From positions 5,456,001 through 5,520,000 of the forward strand of contig CAUJLY010000006.1 of the NCBI GenBank assembly GCA_963281155.1: a DNA stretch of 64,000 nt. Direction: 5' to 3'. The position numbers and the translations under genes are program-made. This document shows positions 49,201 to 61,772 of this stretch, in pieces. Under the pieces are notes generated by a model. It ran no database searches and was not told where the DNA came from. It saw only the letters and a list, made by a program, of their open reading frames with translations. Positions within the stretch are counted from its first letter, which is position 1; each line of letters opens with the position of its first letter. This stretch comes from Rhabditophanes sp. KR3021. Its lineage: Eukaryota; Nematoda; Chromadorea; Rhabditida; Alloionematidae.

Positions 49201-52200
49201 GAATCATTCTCCTTGTCATAGTCTCCAATCATTCGCAGATACTCCACATCAAATGTAGGGAATCTTTCAATCATTCCTTGAAGAATCTTTTCCTGCTTAA
49301 CAACAAAATCAGATTCTTTGAAAGAATACTTTAATCTATTGTCGAGTAAGGATGATTTACCTCTACTAAATGTGGAGGTAAAGTTGGTAATCTTATCCAA
49401 TTCATGGCGCTTAAATATTTTGGGGACTCTTCTTATCATCAAAAAATATTCTTCAGAATCTATAAAATAATTGATATCGGAATACAACTGTGATAAAATT
49501 TTAAATTCTTGAACTCCAAATGAATATGAATATTCATCATCAAGATCTTTGATTTTTGTAACGTCTAATTTTTTGTCATTTACATTTTCATTTAAAACTT
49601 GGAAATTTTGATTTACGATTATCTTGTCTTCAACAAAGTAATTGTATGGTTGATTTTTAGATCTCACAATATCCTGTGAAATTGGGCAGGTGAAGATGTA
49701 CATGTCTATTGTAACTTTGATTTTGTCAATCATTGATGCCATTTCATTAAAGCCAATTTCGGTTGGAGCCATATTTAGAACATCCATAATACAATTTGGA
49801 ATGGATGAAGCTGGGAAGGTAACCATTTCACCATTTGGCAACGTAATCGCACAAATTAATTGGACAAATATTGGTGTCTTTATTGTCAACAGATTATTGC
49901 ATTTACTATTTTTCAATTCTTCCAACTCCATTGTAACATTTGATATTTCGCTTTTATCATCGTCAAAAGTAGCATCATCAAGTGTTCCATCAAAAGTATC
50001 TGATTCTCTATGATTTTCATTTCTTAATGTTGGATCATTTTCGTCTGAACTACTAGTGCTATCTGATTCATTTGGACTTTTAAAGAACTTTGATTTACGT
50101 TTCTTCTCTATCTTGGGTTTAAATGATATTGATTGCCGTCTGGAAAATGTGCTTCTTCTGCTTGCAAAATGTTCTGAAGCGGCAAATGCAATACTATCAA
50201 CTTCATTATCCGATGGTTGGCTAAGGACGTTTGATGTATTACTTAGTAAATCGTCAGCTACCTCTTCATCGGCATCTGCTATATGATGATTAAAATTACC
50301 CATTTGTGTATTAAAAACATAATAATCTTTTAAAGATGGGAACGTAATAAAATTATGGCTACTAACCAAATGTTCAAAATTCAATTTAAATTCTGTTTTT
50401 TCCTTTACACAAGAATAAGATATTGAATGAAGATCAGAATCATAAACGCAACCGTCTTTTTTGTTTTGATCAAAATGCTCACAAAAGATACGCAACTTTT
50501 CATTATACTCTACAATTTCGCGACTAGCCTCTTGACATCTTTCTTCAACCATGTGTTTCAGTACATGTTCTGGAACATATTTTGAATTGCATAAGGCACT
50601 ATAGACACTTAGAACATATGCCCTTGAATACGTAAATTCTTCAAAATTGTTACAGAAATCTGCAAAGTCAAATGTGACATCATAAGAGTATGCTAATTTT
50701 TCAATCCTTGGGTTTGAATACCATGGTACAACAATTTTCTTTCGAATTTCTTCACGCGTTTTCTGTGTCATTTGTCGCAACCTGCATGATAAGTCATCAT
50801 GTGGACGCTGATAACGAAAGTCAATGAGAGGCGAAAAGCGTTCTTTTGGCTCTTCGTGAATCATAATATCAGTCAAAAATGATTCATCAATATAATAAAC
50901 ACAAACAGGGATTGCTGATTTATTCGTTATTGCTTTCCCATTCAAATCTAAAATATCATAGATTGTGTCAGGTAGAGCAATCAAAACGATACTCGATGGC
51001 GACCACCTTCGCGCATAATAACGAGTGCAACGTTTAGGTGGAACATATTCATCAGGATCACATTTTAAATATAATAAATTTAACTGCCTTTCACTTATAA
51101 ATGCTGGATTAACTTTTTTACACAAATCTTTGTCTTCTACTAAATCATTAAATGATTTAGAACGCGTAAGTTTCTTTTTAAAGGGTGCCTTCAGCAAAAC
51201 TTGATCTTCAAACAAACTATTTTCCACCAAATTTAGATCCAAAACTTCGTCATCTAAAATTTTTTTAACTTGGCCTAATTGACTGTGCCAATATTCTGAT
51301 CCAGGCTGTTTAATACACAAATCAAATTCTTTGTCGATTTCGTAATGTAAAACTTCTAATAAACTTTTGGTCCGGTCAATGCTATCGGGATCATTTTTAT
51401 CTAAAAATCAACACAATAGTTATTAATGGACTCATTCAATGTTATCTTATACCTTTTCCTAAGCATGGAAATAAGATGATTGCTCTCTCAGGTGCATGCC
51501 GACATAGGGATTCCATATCATATGAATCTGTGTACTTTTTTATATACAACTCGTCGGGATCGCATTTTTTTTGTGTATCATCTATTGCATTGATAGGGAA
51601 AATTAAAGGATTATTATAATTCATTTGTTTATTTGTCGTTGCAGTCATGATGACATCCATTGTAAGCATAACTTTCATTATTTGGTTAACTTCTTCTATT
51701 AGCTAAAATGATAAATGTTATAACAATGAGGACCAATAGTAAACATTTTTATGGTATCCATCTGGAAAATTAATGGCTTTCAGTTATTCAGTTTTATCCC
51801 ATATTTAATGTTAAAGAATTGCGAGAGTTGGTCAATTATCAAATCGTAAATATGAAATGTGTGTAAAAATAGCTACAAAATAATTGAAGACAACCAATCT
51901 TATGCATATCTTCCATCATTGAATCCAAACCTTATTACATTAAACCTATTTTGATGTTGTAAATGTATAAATGAATTTGTTTTATAGATGCTGGTTTGTT
52001 CTTGGTTTATTCGTTTTAAAGAGAAGAAATGTAATACTAATTTTATCCTAACTACAATTCATTTTTTGCAAAAAGAAGAAGTAACAACAGCACCATCTTT
52101 ACCCCGTAACATACATATAACTACATTCATCTAACCTGTAAAGTTTTATAAAGAGTAGCATATACAATTTTCAAAAGTGACAGCGTATACAGCTTACTAA

Positions 52201-55200
52201 CTAATACAAACAATTTTAAAAGAAGGATCCACACAATTAATCTTCTAATTTGTTGATACATATTGCTTAGGTATGTAAACTTTCGCCGATACATTTAAAT
52301 TATATACAAAAATAAATACATTCTCCCTTTCCAAATTACATACGTCACTAAGAATATGTTAAATTATTTAAGAAAGTAATGTTATTATAATTAATGTTCT
52401 TATCCTTTAAAGTTATTGAGTTAAGGTGACAAATTTATTCATGTTCGAATGTTTGATTGAATTTATAATATTAATTAATTTTTTATCACTAATATTTTGT
52501 AATATGCGAATTGCAATGATTTGTGTTAATTTTTATTGATGGTAATTATTTTCCTCATGTCCTCATACATTACTTTCGAAATAATTATGAGTAGTGCGAA
52601 AATTGTATAACATTTGGGAACCGTCATTCCATATTAAAGTATTAAACATACGCCTTTTTAGATGATAATAATTGCGATGATACGTATGAGTGTTTATATA
52701 TGATATTGGTTTGGTGATGACCGTATTATTTAATTTATCAGCAGCAGCTAACACTTTCCCAGAATAGCGAAGCCTGTGTGTAATAACATATATACAAATG
52801 AACGCCATTTACCTATTATGCTATCATCACTCTCGCTCACTTACAATTTGCAGGCTACCTCCTCTCTTCAACTCATAGCACTGATATGAAAAACTAGCTT
52901 GCCTATATAATGAAGCACAAGCAAACAAATCTTCAATCAGTCAAACAACACATACCCTATATGTTACTTTTGATCATGTTTGACAATATTTATATCGATA
53001 CAGTTTTGTATGCATACGTGCTCAAGTTTTTTATTATTTTGGTTATAAAATTAGATGAAGAAGTGGATCTGCACCAAGATTTTATTTGTGAGATTCTCTT
53101 TTCTTCATTCAATTTTTGATCCTATTTTTAATAAACTTGGAAACATACCTTTGGCGATTCATATTCTTCAGGATATTTTGCATTCAAATTGTTTGTTTTT
53201 TTGTTTTTCTTCTTATCAGTCCAATCATCAGGTTCTGTCCATGCTTCAAAAGTCAACTGATAGTCAAATTTGGAACCATCTTCTTCGTAAAATTTCTCAT
53301 AGGCAGCTTTCTTTTCGGTCTCTTTGGTAGTTTCATTTTTTTGTATCTTTACCTTTTGCTTAGAATAGTTTGTACACAACTCTTTTTCTAAAACAGCTTT
53401 ATAACTTTCAGGGGCTTGAATAATAAATTGTTGTACGCATGGTACTGACTGTCCATCGTTATTCATCGTTTTGGTCGCTTGTCTAACCATGTTAACAACT
53501 CCATCTACACCATAGGCAAAACTAAATCCCTGATTCAAACGACGATAAATGATTGTGTGCAAAATGTATTCCAACTGATTTGGCTGTATACATCGAATAT
53601 TTTCATGGCAAGGGGAGATTTGATAAATAGAAGATCTGCAGCATAAATACTTTTTCAACGAATTTGTTATTACTACTTTTCTTCTCCATAATTCAACTTC
53701 ATCTGCCAAGTCTCTTGTGAGTGGGTCATAAATATCTGGTGTTTCTTTATGCTTAATAAGAATGCGATCTGTTGGCTTTTCAAATATTTCAAGACATCTC
53801 TTTTCTGTAGTCACAATTTGTTCTGTTTCTTCATAAATGTGACGCGGAGATAGTCCTGCATTTTCGTTCAAAATGATACTTTCTTCACTCGTACTAAGTG
53901 ATTTTGTCAAATTGGATGGCCCATCATCAGTTGTAAATAATTCAACATTCTTTTCATCATGAACCGAATTATATTCGATTGAATTTTTTTTATCTAAACA
54001 AAAAATATTATTATCTCAAATTGTTATTATTGTTGGTCATAACAACGATGACCAAAACCATAACTAACCTATGTGTGCTTGTTTTAATAGTTCTTTTTCT
54101 TTCCAAACACCAACAACGTGATCTATATCTCTAGACTCAATATTCACTTTGATTTGGACTAACTTTCTTTTCAATTCAGTTATAATTTGATTTCTGATAA
54201 GACCACAAACTCCCCCCAAAAATGCAATTTTGATGAGTATGTGAGGGCATTCTCCAGACAAACGTACAATGTAAAAATATTTGGGTGTTTGTACATTAGG
54301 TTGTTCCTCGAAGTTAAAGAAATATACAAAGGTTTGTCTTTCAAGCAGTACAAATTTACAAGTTCGTTTGAAGAAATCTTCCAAAGCATCAAATGCATTG
54401 TCAGCAGTAATACAACCAAATGATTTGTGTTCATTTGTTTTTGTAAATAGATTATGTGGGAATGAAATATCATAATGAAGAACAGCTCTCAAGTAATATG
54501 TGTGCATCCATTTCTGCCAGATCGTTTCATCCAATTCACACAATAACTTCCAATATTTAATGAAATTTGAGTTTATTTTTTTAAATTCACGCGAAGAAAT
54601 CATAACGAACAATTCATCATCTTCAACTCCAAACAGGCAATTGTTCCGATCTGTCAATTCATGTGGCACGATGTATTGGTTGTCATGCATAAATGCATGT
54701 AATCTTAGAAGCAATTTATCAGCGAATAAAATGTCTTGAATAGTGTTTCTTAGCAGTTCAAATGGATTGTTCCACACAGATAGGGCACTTTCATCTGATT
54801 TAGAACTCTTAAACAAATCGACTAAAAATTTGTACGGAGCGATAACATATATTTCGACTGTTGTCTCGGACATGTGTGTTATTTTTCCCATCCATTTAGT
54901 TGTTATTACATACTCCAGCGTAATTTGTGGCTTCCACGGCTGGCATAAAACAACAGTAATAATTTCAAACTTTTTGATTTTTACATGATTTTCTTTATTG
55001 TATGCCTTATCAATTTCAACACTTTTTAGAGTAAAGCCTTCTCGTAATCTGACATATAACAATTGTCTCAATGTAATTGTATATGTTTCAAAGGAAAAAC
55101 GATGCCGAAACTCTCCTTTATGACCAAAATCTAAATATTCTGAACTCAGTGTTGCGACAAAATCTTCGGCAGCATTTTCATATGCAATAGTCTTTTGAAA

Positions 55201-56521
55201 GCTCCAGAATAAAAAGGCTTCGTGGAAAGTATTTCTATAATCTGTTACCCTTACGTTATTAATTTCATTTGCATACATGAAAGTGCCATACGTAGCTCCG
55301 GCAAAGAATTGGAAAACTTCCGGATAACTCATATGGCCAAAACAGGGATCTTCTTCATTTTTGTTTTGCAAGTCAATAAACGAACACGAAACTGTACAGC
55401 CGCGCAACTGTGTCAAGATTGTTTGAACAGCTTTGATATCAGGAACACCGCAAACACCATCACTAATTATAATAATATTTGACGGAGTATTATCATTCAT
55501 CATTTTTGTACCCAGCAACCCTAACCTTAACATGAATATCAAAGCCCAAGACGATCGGATGAATCCTTTGTCTTTGAAATTGTATTGTATTCTCATTTTT
55601 TCTTCTTTCTTATCTTTCTCGTCTTCTTCGGAAGATGAAGAATATTCTTCTCTTACACGTAGTCTCCTATGACTGTCATAGTAAAATTTCCCGTTAATTA
55701 AACGGTAATTTTTATACTTCATTCTTCTCAATTCCGCAGCTTTCTTGAGATGACTCTTTGTTAACTTAGCTTTATGATTTGACCATGTTGAAACAAAAGA
55801 AGTCCCATGGCGCATTTGATGGTTTATTAGAATCTCTAATTTCTTTCTAATAACTTCTAGCATTTTATCTATGTCCTTCATTTCCCGTAAATATATTCCT
55901 TGCAACAACACCTTTAAAATGCTTATTAAACCTGGCAAACAACTTCAACTTACTTGATCTTGCGGCAATGCTAGATATGAATTATATACACAAATACTTA
56001 TTTGTAATTTAGGAACAAATTTTTTGCTAGATCCAGGCAAAATGAATGGCTGCATTGTTTTCTTAATGGAAGCTTCTAACGCAGGAAGAATACGATTCCA
56101 CAATAAATCACCCTTCTTACCAACTGCAACAAACGCAGAAGGACTCAAATCTAGAACGTACACTAATTTGTACATATCAGCAAGATAAGTAATCATTGTA
56201 TCAGGACCTAGCAGAAACTTTTCATTTTCTACATTTCTTTTCCCATTTTCTCCTTCAGGTATTATACCACAAATAATTAGTTCTTTTTGATCCCAATTCT
56301 AAAATTATGATTAAATATTTACACAAAGATTAATGAATTAACAGTCTTACCTTTGAAGTATCGTCGATTTGAAATTGTTCATCGAAATGCTCAAAGAACC
56401 AGACTGCCCGAATATTCCTAGAGACCCTAAGATCTTTATTCATCATTAAAACAACTTCTTTAGCATATTGCTCTTTTTTGACATCTGAAAGATCATCTGA
56501 TTTTGATTCTGCTGATGACAT
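43205..56521 (-). CDS. SZT2: SZT2 homologue (KICSTOR complex, mTORC1 nutrient sensing)
   Basis: Six exons agree in phase: 56351-56521, 55954-56298, 54069-55911, 53149-53993, 51453-51702 and 43205-51400. With one base fewer in the T5 run at 45836-45840 the product is about 3882 aa; vertebrate SZT2 is near 3400. The N-terminus matches SZT2: VVLMMNKDLRVSRNIRAVWF, then YKLVYVLDLSPS, KKTMQPFILPGSSKKFVPKL and NSYLALPQDQVLLQG, the last only after removing a 42-bp intron (55912-55953) with an AAAG acceptor. Later parts are long and divergent, with acidic low-complexity linkers (about 44450-44500 and 44800-44850). SZT2 is the scaffold of KICSTOR, which brings GATOR1 to lysosomes to restrain mTORC1 when amino acids are low. 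The last exon is 8.2 kb, very long for this compact-intron genome. Its start lies 246 bp from the divergent REXO1-type gene. Confidence 0.85.
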
Positions 56522-56767
56522 TTTTATTTAATCATATATTCCTAAAATTAATTTTATTATCGCTTTATAAAAGATTTTCCAATTGATTTAATACATTGTA
56601 CAATAAGGAGTTAATAAAAGCTGCTTGAATTGGTTGAACGCTTGTGCTAAGAAACTTACGATTGTCTTGAAAAGAAGTTGGAAAATAGTTTATAAAACTT
56701 TGCAATATTTTTACTCGACATTTATCCATCAATCTCACTGATTGGCATTAAAGCTTAAAGTGCATTT
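56522..56767. promoter_or_regulatory. Probable shared bidirectional promoter
   Basis: Only 246 bp separate the divergent start codons of the SZT2 homologue (minus) and the REXO1-type gene (plus). Both promoters must lie here or overlap. No TATA box or known element was assigned; the inference rests on the arrangement. Confidence 0.5.
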
Positions 56768-58928
56768 ATGGACGACTTTGATATCGACCAGGTAGATGCT
56801 CTTTATGACGCAATTCACAATTCTAGCGATACTCCACCACCACCATCAACCGTGATTACTAATCATCTTGATGACGATGCCAATATCTCCTATGGATACA
56901 AAGCATTTTTTGCCTCAGACAATGGTTTTAATCCTTACAATCCTGATTTTACACAACGTGCAGCAGAAAGTCAAGACAATTCTGACATAGCCATTCCATG
57001 GGATCTAAGTGTATGTTTTCTAGTTTTTTACTTAATTTATATTAATATAGACCAATCAAAAGACAATCACTGAAAATTGTGATCCAGCAACTTTTATTGA
57101 TTTAGAAGATAGGAACCATGGTGCTTCTTCCAATGACGACCAAACTGATTCTTACCATTACGCATCCAATGATCCGAGCAGTATGTTATTATTGAGTAAA
57201 AATGTCGGGCAGTCCAGTGATAAAATAGACACCGAGGTGGCTAAAATGGATATCGAAGTAGCTAAAAGTGACAATATTACATTGAATCAAGTGAGAATGG
57301 GCCTTCCTCAAGAAAAAGCTGAAGAGAGAGAAGGATTTACAATAAATGTTAGAAAAGCTTTAGCATTAAATATTGCTCCAAGGAAAGTTAGGAACGCAAT
57401 AGGGAATAAGACTTCATTTGCCATCCCAAATAGAGATGTACAAATGCACAAAAATTCTCCTAACATTTCTCATTTTAAGAGACCTTTATCAAAGGCATCA
57501 GACGGAGGATCCAGTTCATTTTTTGATCCAGTTATTCAAGGTCCAAATGTTGCAAAGCCGATTGTACCAACCAAGAAACATGACTTGGAAATGAATATTG
57601 AAGATATTCTAGGTCCAGCTATTAAGGAGCCTGTACAGGTTGTCAAAAAGGCAAAAATTTCAAAAGTGCAGTCCAAACCAAATACTGGAGGTGGTCCAAA
57701 ATGTACCGTTAAGGCTGCTACAAACCAAGCCTCACAATTAATAGATGGTCTTCTTCCAACTCAAAATAGAGTGGTTATCAAAAAGGATAGAGTCAGAATT
57801 GTCCTAAAACTCAAAAAGGAATTAATAGATGGTGGATTAAATGAAACTCAAGCTACAAATATTGCAGCTAAAAAGGAATTAAAAATAGTTGAGGTTAGTA
57901 CCACATCAAAGGGATATTTGTCAAAAGCAGCTCATGAAATGACAAGGATTCGTAAAAAAGAAGCCAGTCCGTTTGGTACGAAACCCAGAGATGCTAATGA
58001 ATTTGATGAAAAGGATCTAGGAAAGTTTTACAATTATTTGACAAACAAATTTCTTTTAAGCAAAGCAGGAATTGAAGAAAATAATTTCCCCGTTCTTGAC
58101 CCAGAAAAATGTGGAGCAGTAAAAAGCAAAAGCTTGAGAAGTTTAACTGATTATTTGAAACCTTTTGCAAAACCAAATGATTTGGAAAGAGCTTGTGAGC
58201 GATGCAAAAAATGCTACAATATCGTTGAAGATTCCTTAGAGCCAACGATTCCAGATCCTGGATGCATATATCATAAAGATTTGCCTAGAAACAGGATTCA
58301 CAATGGAAGTTCAATATATTCTTATATGTGCTGCGATCAATCCCTCAGCTCTACCGGCTGCGCTTCTCATACTGAACATACGACTGTTACTCAGCCATAT
58401 GCTGATCTTTACGATTATCTGTCACCTCCTGATGCAACTAGTAATGAAGCGAAAGTTTATGCTATTGATTGTGAGATGGTTTCAACTTTGGCTGGTAGAG
58501 AATGCGCTCGCATTACAATGACAGATGTAAAAAATCAAGTCATTTTTGATCAACTAATTTTACCAAAATACAGAGTCACAGACTATCAGTCGGCTTATTC
58601 TGGCATTACAAAAGAACTACTTAAGGATGTTAAACTCAGTCTAACTGAGGCTAGAAATAAGTTATTTAAACTTATTGACAAGGATACAATTCTAATTGGT
58701 CATTCACTTGATTCGGACTTGCATACTATGAGAATAATTCATCAAAAGATTGTCGACACTTCAGTTGTCTTTCCTCACAAAAAAATAGGATTTAAACGAG
58801 CTTTGCGTAATATTGCGTCAGAAAAAATCCAACTTTACATTCAACAAAGTCTCGGAGGGCATGATTCAGCTGAAGATTCAATTGCTTGCATGAAATTAAT
58901 GATTGCAAAGTTCCAGAACAAGATTTAA
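56768..58928 (+). CDS. REXO1-type DEDDh RNA exonuclease
   Basis: Exon 1 (56768-57010, 81 codons) and exon 2 (57051-58928) are joined over a 40-bp intron, giving 706 aa; human REXO1 is about 1220. The N-terminal half is disordered and basic. A Cys-rich REXO1-type segment lies near residues 475-530 (ACERCKKCY, CIYHKDLPRNRIHNG, YMCCDQSLSSTGC). The exonuclease domain follows: YAIDCEMVS (first Asp and Glu), SGITKELL, ILIGHSLDSDLHTMRIIH (second Asp), VDTSVVFPH and GHDSAEDSIACM (catalytic His and last Asp). All DEDDh residues are present, so 3'-5' exonuclease activity is expected. REXO1 proteins are nuclear, and relatives trim 5S rRNA, tRNA or snRNA ends; which substrate applies here cannot be read from sequence. 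The stop is 253 bp from that of the next, convergent gene. Confidence 0.92.
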
Positions 58929-59181
58929 ATTGAGAGATTTGTTTAAGAAATTAGAGGTCGCAAATAATTTTTTATTTACATTATAAAAGAAGAAGCCTAT
59001 CAAAGCTTGATTTTCATTAAAGAAATAATTTTAACAATTATTATCCATTAAAAAATACTTTCTAGCAACTACATATTACCATTATCCAAACAATTGTTCA
59101 ACAACTATATATTAACCATTAAATACTTTTAAAAATGATTTGTTGCTTCCATTTAAATGATTTTTTGGGTCAATTTTCAAT

Positions 59182-60382
59182 TTAAATAAATTTGCCATGA
59201 GAGGATTGATAAGTCAAAGAATGCAGTGATTTTGGTTTAAAAGTTAAGTCTGGTGGGAATATGACAAAAGGCCTGATAAATGGTCTTAGCGGCAAATCCG
59301 GAATTTCTATAACAGCGTTGTCAAAATATATTGTTTCATTAATTGTCTCGTAAATATGTTCTGGCTCTGATTTTTTACCGGTATTTGGTCTATAAAAATA
59401 TCGTTTATTAATAAGAATGAATATTACTTACGAATAATAGTCCACTTTGTTATATTTCTTTAAAATAGTATTCGGGGAAGATGTTTCAATCGCGGGTAAA
59501 ATACTGTCTCTTTTCTCACCTTCGTAGAAGTCTATCACTGATTTAATAGGTACCACTGATTTTGGACTTGGCCATCCTATGATTCTTAATAATGTGGATC
59601 TATCGGAACAACTACTTCTTTTCTTCTTTATACTTTGGCCATCATGATTTATTGTATTTTCTGCTGTTTGAGCTTCCATAACATTTCGTATTCTGATTTC
59701 AAAATCTTTAAGGACACTATCTCTAGTCATTGGTATGTCATATTCTTTATTCGGGCATTTATTCCTATAATATTTATCCAATGTTGATGACATCCTCTGT
59801 GGTTGTGTATAACTGTTTAATTGTCTATTAACACTTTCTCGCCTACTAAATCGTTTTTGAAACAATTTACCTGAAGATATTGAATCATTTTTCCTAAATT
59901 TAACATCTGGATTGTTGTGCATTGTTGTTATATAGTTCGACTTTGCTTTATACCCGATTGTAGCATTTTGAATGTTTTCTTGTCCGTTTTCAATAGATTT
60001 AAATACATTGCTAGGTGGTCTTGATATGTCACAAAATGATTTGGGTCTTTTTCGTTCTTTGACCACATTTGCAGTAATCTTAACAGAAGGAAGTAAATTG
60101 TTGTTACGAGGTAATCTACAAATTAATTTCATTAACTAACCGTGTTTCAACTATTAGAACTTACCTCTTTGGTTTATCAAGAATATTAATTAAATCATAA
60201 AATTTAGCATCGTTTAATATTGAAGCACAAGAGTAAGGATTAATTGAATGGTGATTATTAAAGGACGTAGACGGAAAAGGGGTCTTAAAAGCAACGCCAA
60301 TATTCTGCATACTTTTAATATAAGAATCATTAAGTGACTTTGATCGTTTAATATTAAAATTTTTTGACTTTTGCTCACTCAT
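59182..60382 (-). CDS. Unrecognised basic, low-complexity protein
   Basis: Three exons agree in phase: 60165-60382, 59432-60115 and 59182-59389, giving 369 aa. Introns are 49 and 42 bp with GTAAGT donors, which supports a real gene. I recognise no domain. The protein is rich in Ser, Asn, Lys and Arg, with an N-terminus MSEQKSKNFNIKRSKSLND, basic stretches (KERKRPKSF, FQKRFSRRESVNRQ, KKKRSSCSDRS) and RSKSLND- and RRES-type sites suited to basophilic kinases and 14-3-3 binding. The C-terminus changes character to EHIYETINETIYFDNAV and Pro-rich IPDLPLRPFIRPFVIFPPDL. No signal peptide or TM is seen, so it is likely cytoplasmic or nuclear and largely disordered. Confidence 0.75.
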
Positions 60383-61772
60383 TTTGTTAATTATTATATA
60401 TAAAGAGTAATATTTTAATCATATAGTGATTAAAGATTATTTTGTTGAAACAATAATACTATTTAACGCAGCTGCTTTCTTTTTTACTAATTTAACTTTC
60501 CTGACAAAGCTTTAATCTAGAATATGAAATTAAATGTTGCACTTGAATAAAGTAAGTAAGTTGTAATAGTGATACCTCTATAATAATTGGTCACCAAAAA
60601 TACTCAAACAATTATTGTACATTTTGAGAGTGTGTGTGACAAAGTAAGGTGTCTTTGGTAATTGAATAACACTTATATTTTTATATATCTAACTCACTCA
60701 TTTTGTTTATTTTGAACTTTTTTTACTTTCCTTATTTTCAAGACTTCTTTTATTAAATGACAAAGCGACTGGATTTAAATTAAAGCTTTATCTCAATTTA
60801 CAATTATAACAAAAGATTTTGATATCAAACAAAACTTTCATATATTAGACTAGTTTCGAAGGTACACACATTTTCATAGAATGCAAAATAGGGAAGTGAC
60901 TTTTATATCAGAAATTAATTTAAATTCAGTGTGATTATTTGCTGACAAAGGAATTATTTTTTATCATTTAGTAAATAAATAAGACTAACAAATAAACGTA
61001 ATTAGTTGTGTGTCTTTAATATAAAACATCCTGTCACTTGTCAAATACATTTCTTTTGCTTTCTATCATCAAAATTTATAACCTCATGTATTTAGTAAAA
61101 AATAGGAAGAAATAAGATTATGCCACAGTACAATTGTTTAGATCTCATGGGTCTCGTATATGTGACGACATAAGGAATAAAATAAGAAGTAACAAAAATA
61201 TCTTCATATAAATAAATATTTGCTTGAGTATTTCGACATATCAATATCCAAGTGTCTTCATAATCCAAATGTGAAAGTTCATCTTGGCATTTACCAACCA
61301 TTAAACCTCGACAAGAAAGTTGTCTATAAATTCTTAAGGAAGGATTTTGATGCCGACCATGAATTGACACCAAAATTTTCAAATAAAAGTGACAACAGTT
61401 CTCTATTCTCGAGACTCGCATAAAAATTTATGCGTATATTTTGAACATTATACATCAAAACAATTTAAAAAAATTACCACTCTTATGCCAGTTTAAGAAT
61501 ATTATAATTTAATGGCAATTAAATTAAACCATTTTAACTTATCTTTTTTAGTAAGCGACAAACAAAATTTTCCTTTAAGTATGTAGTAGTTTTAAATATT
61601 TACTGAAATGAATATCAGCAAACATCGTATATTCATCCTTCACTAATAGTTTATATCTTCCGCATTTATGCTCATATTAGGACGTTGACTCATTAAATTG
61701 TAGCATTAATTGGTTATTATGGTTTCTTCTAATTGACTCTTAAACTTTCAGATAAGTATACTTGTTTAAAAC
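60383..61772. other. 1.4-kb intergenic region with one orphan open frame
   Basis: It lies between the divergent starts of the unrecognised protein gene (minus) and the LAPTM4-like gene (plus). A plus-strand frame at about 61220-61423 reads like ordinary protein but has no start or clear acceptor (see findings). An acceptor-like TTTCAG at 61747-61752 precedes ATG 61773 by 20 bases. Confidence 0.45.

Noticed and set aside
49690..50286. Plus-strand frames of 76-107 codons inside the SZT2 exon
   Set aside because: They are antisense to a long frame with coherent multi-exon structure and show no motifs.
55925..55953. 22-bp GT..AG 'intron' at the start of SZT2 exon 3
   Set aside because: Too short and it breaks the frame; a 42-bp intron (55912-55953) restores the conserved QVLLQG segment.
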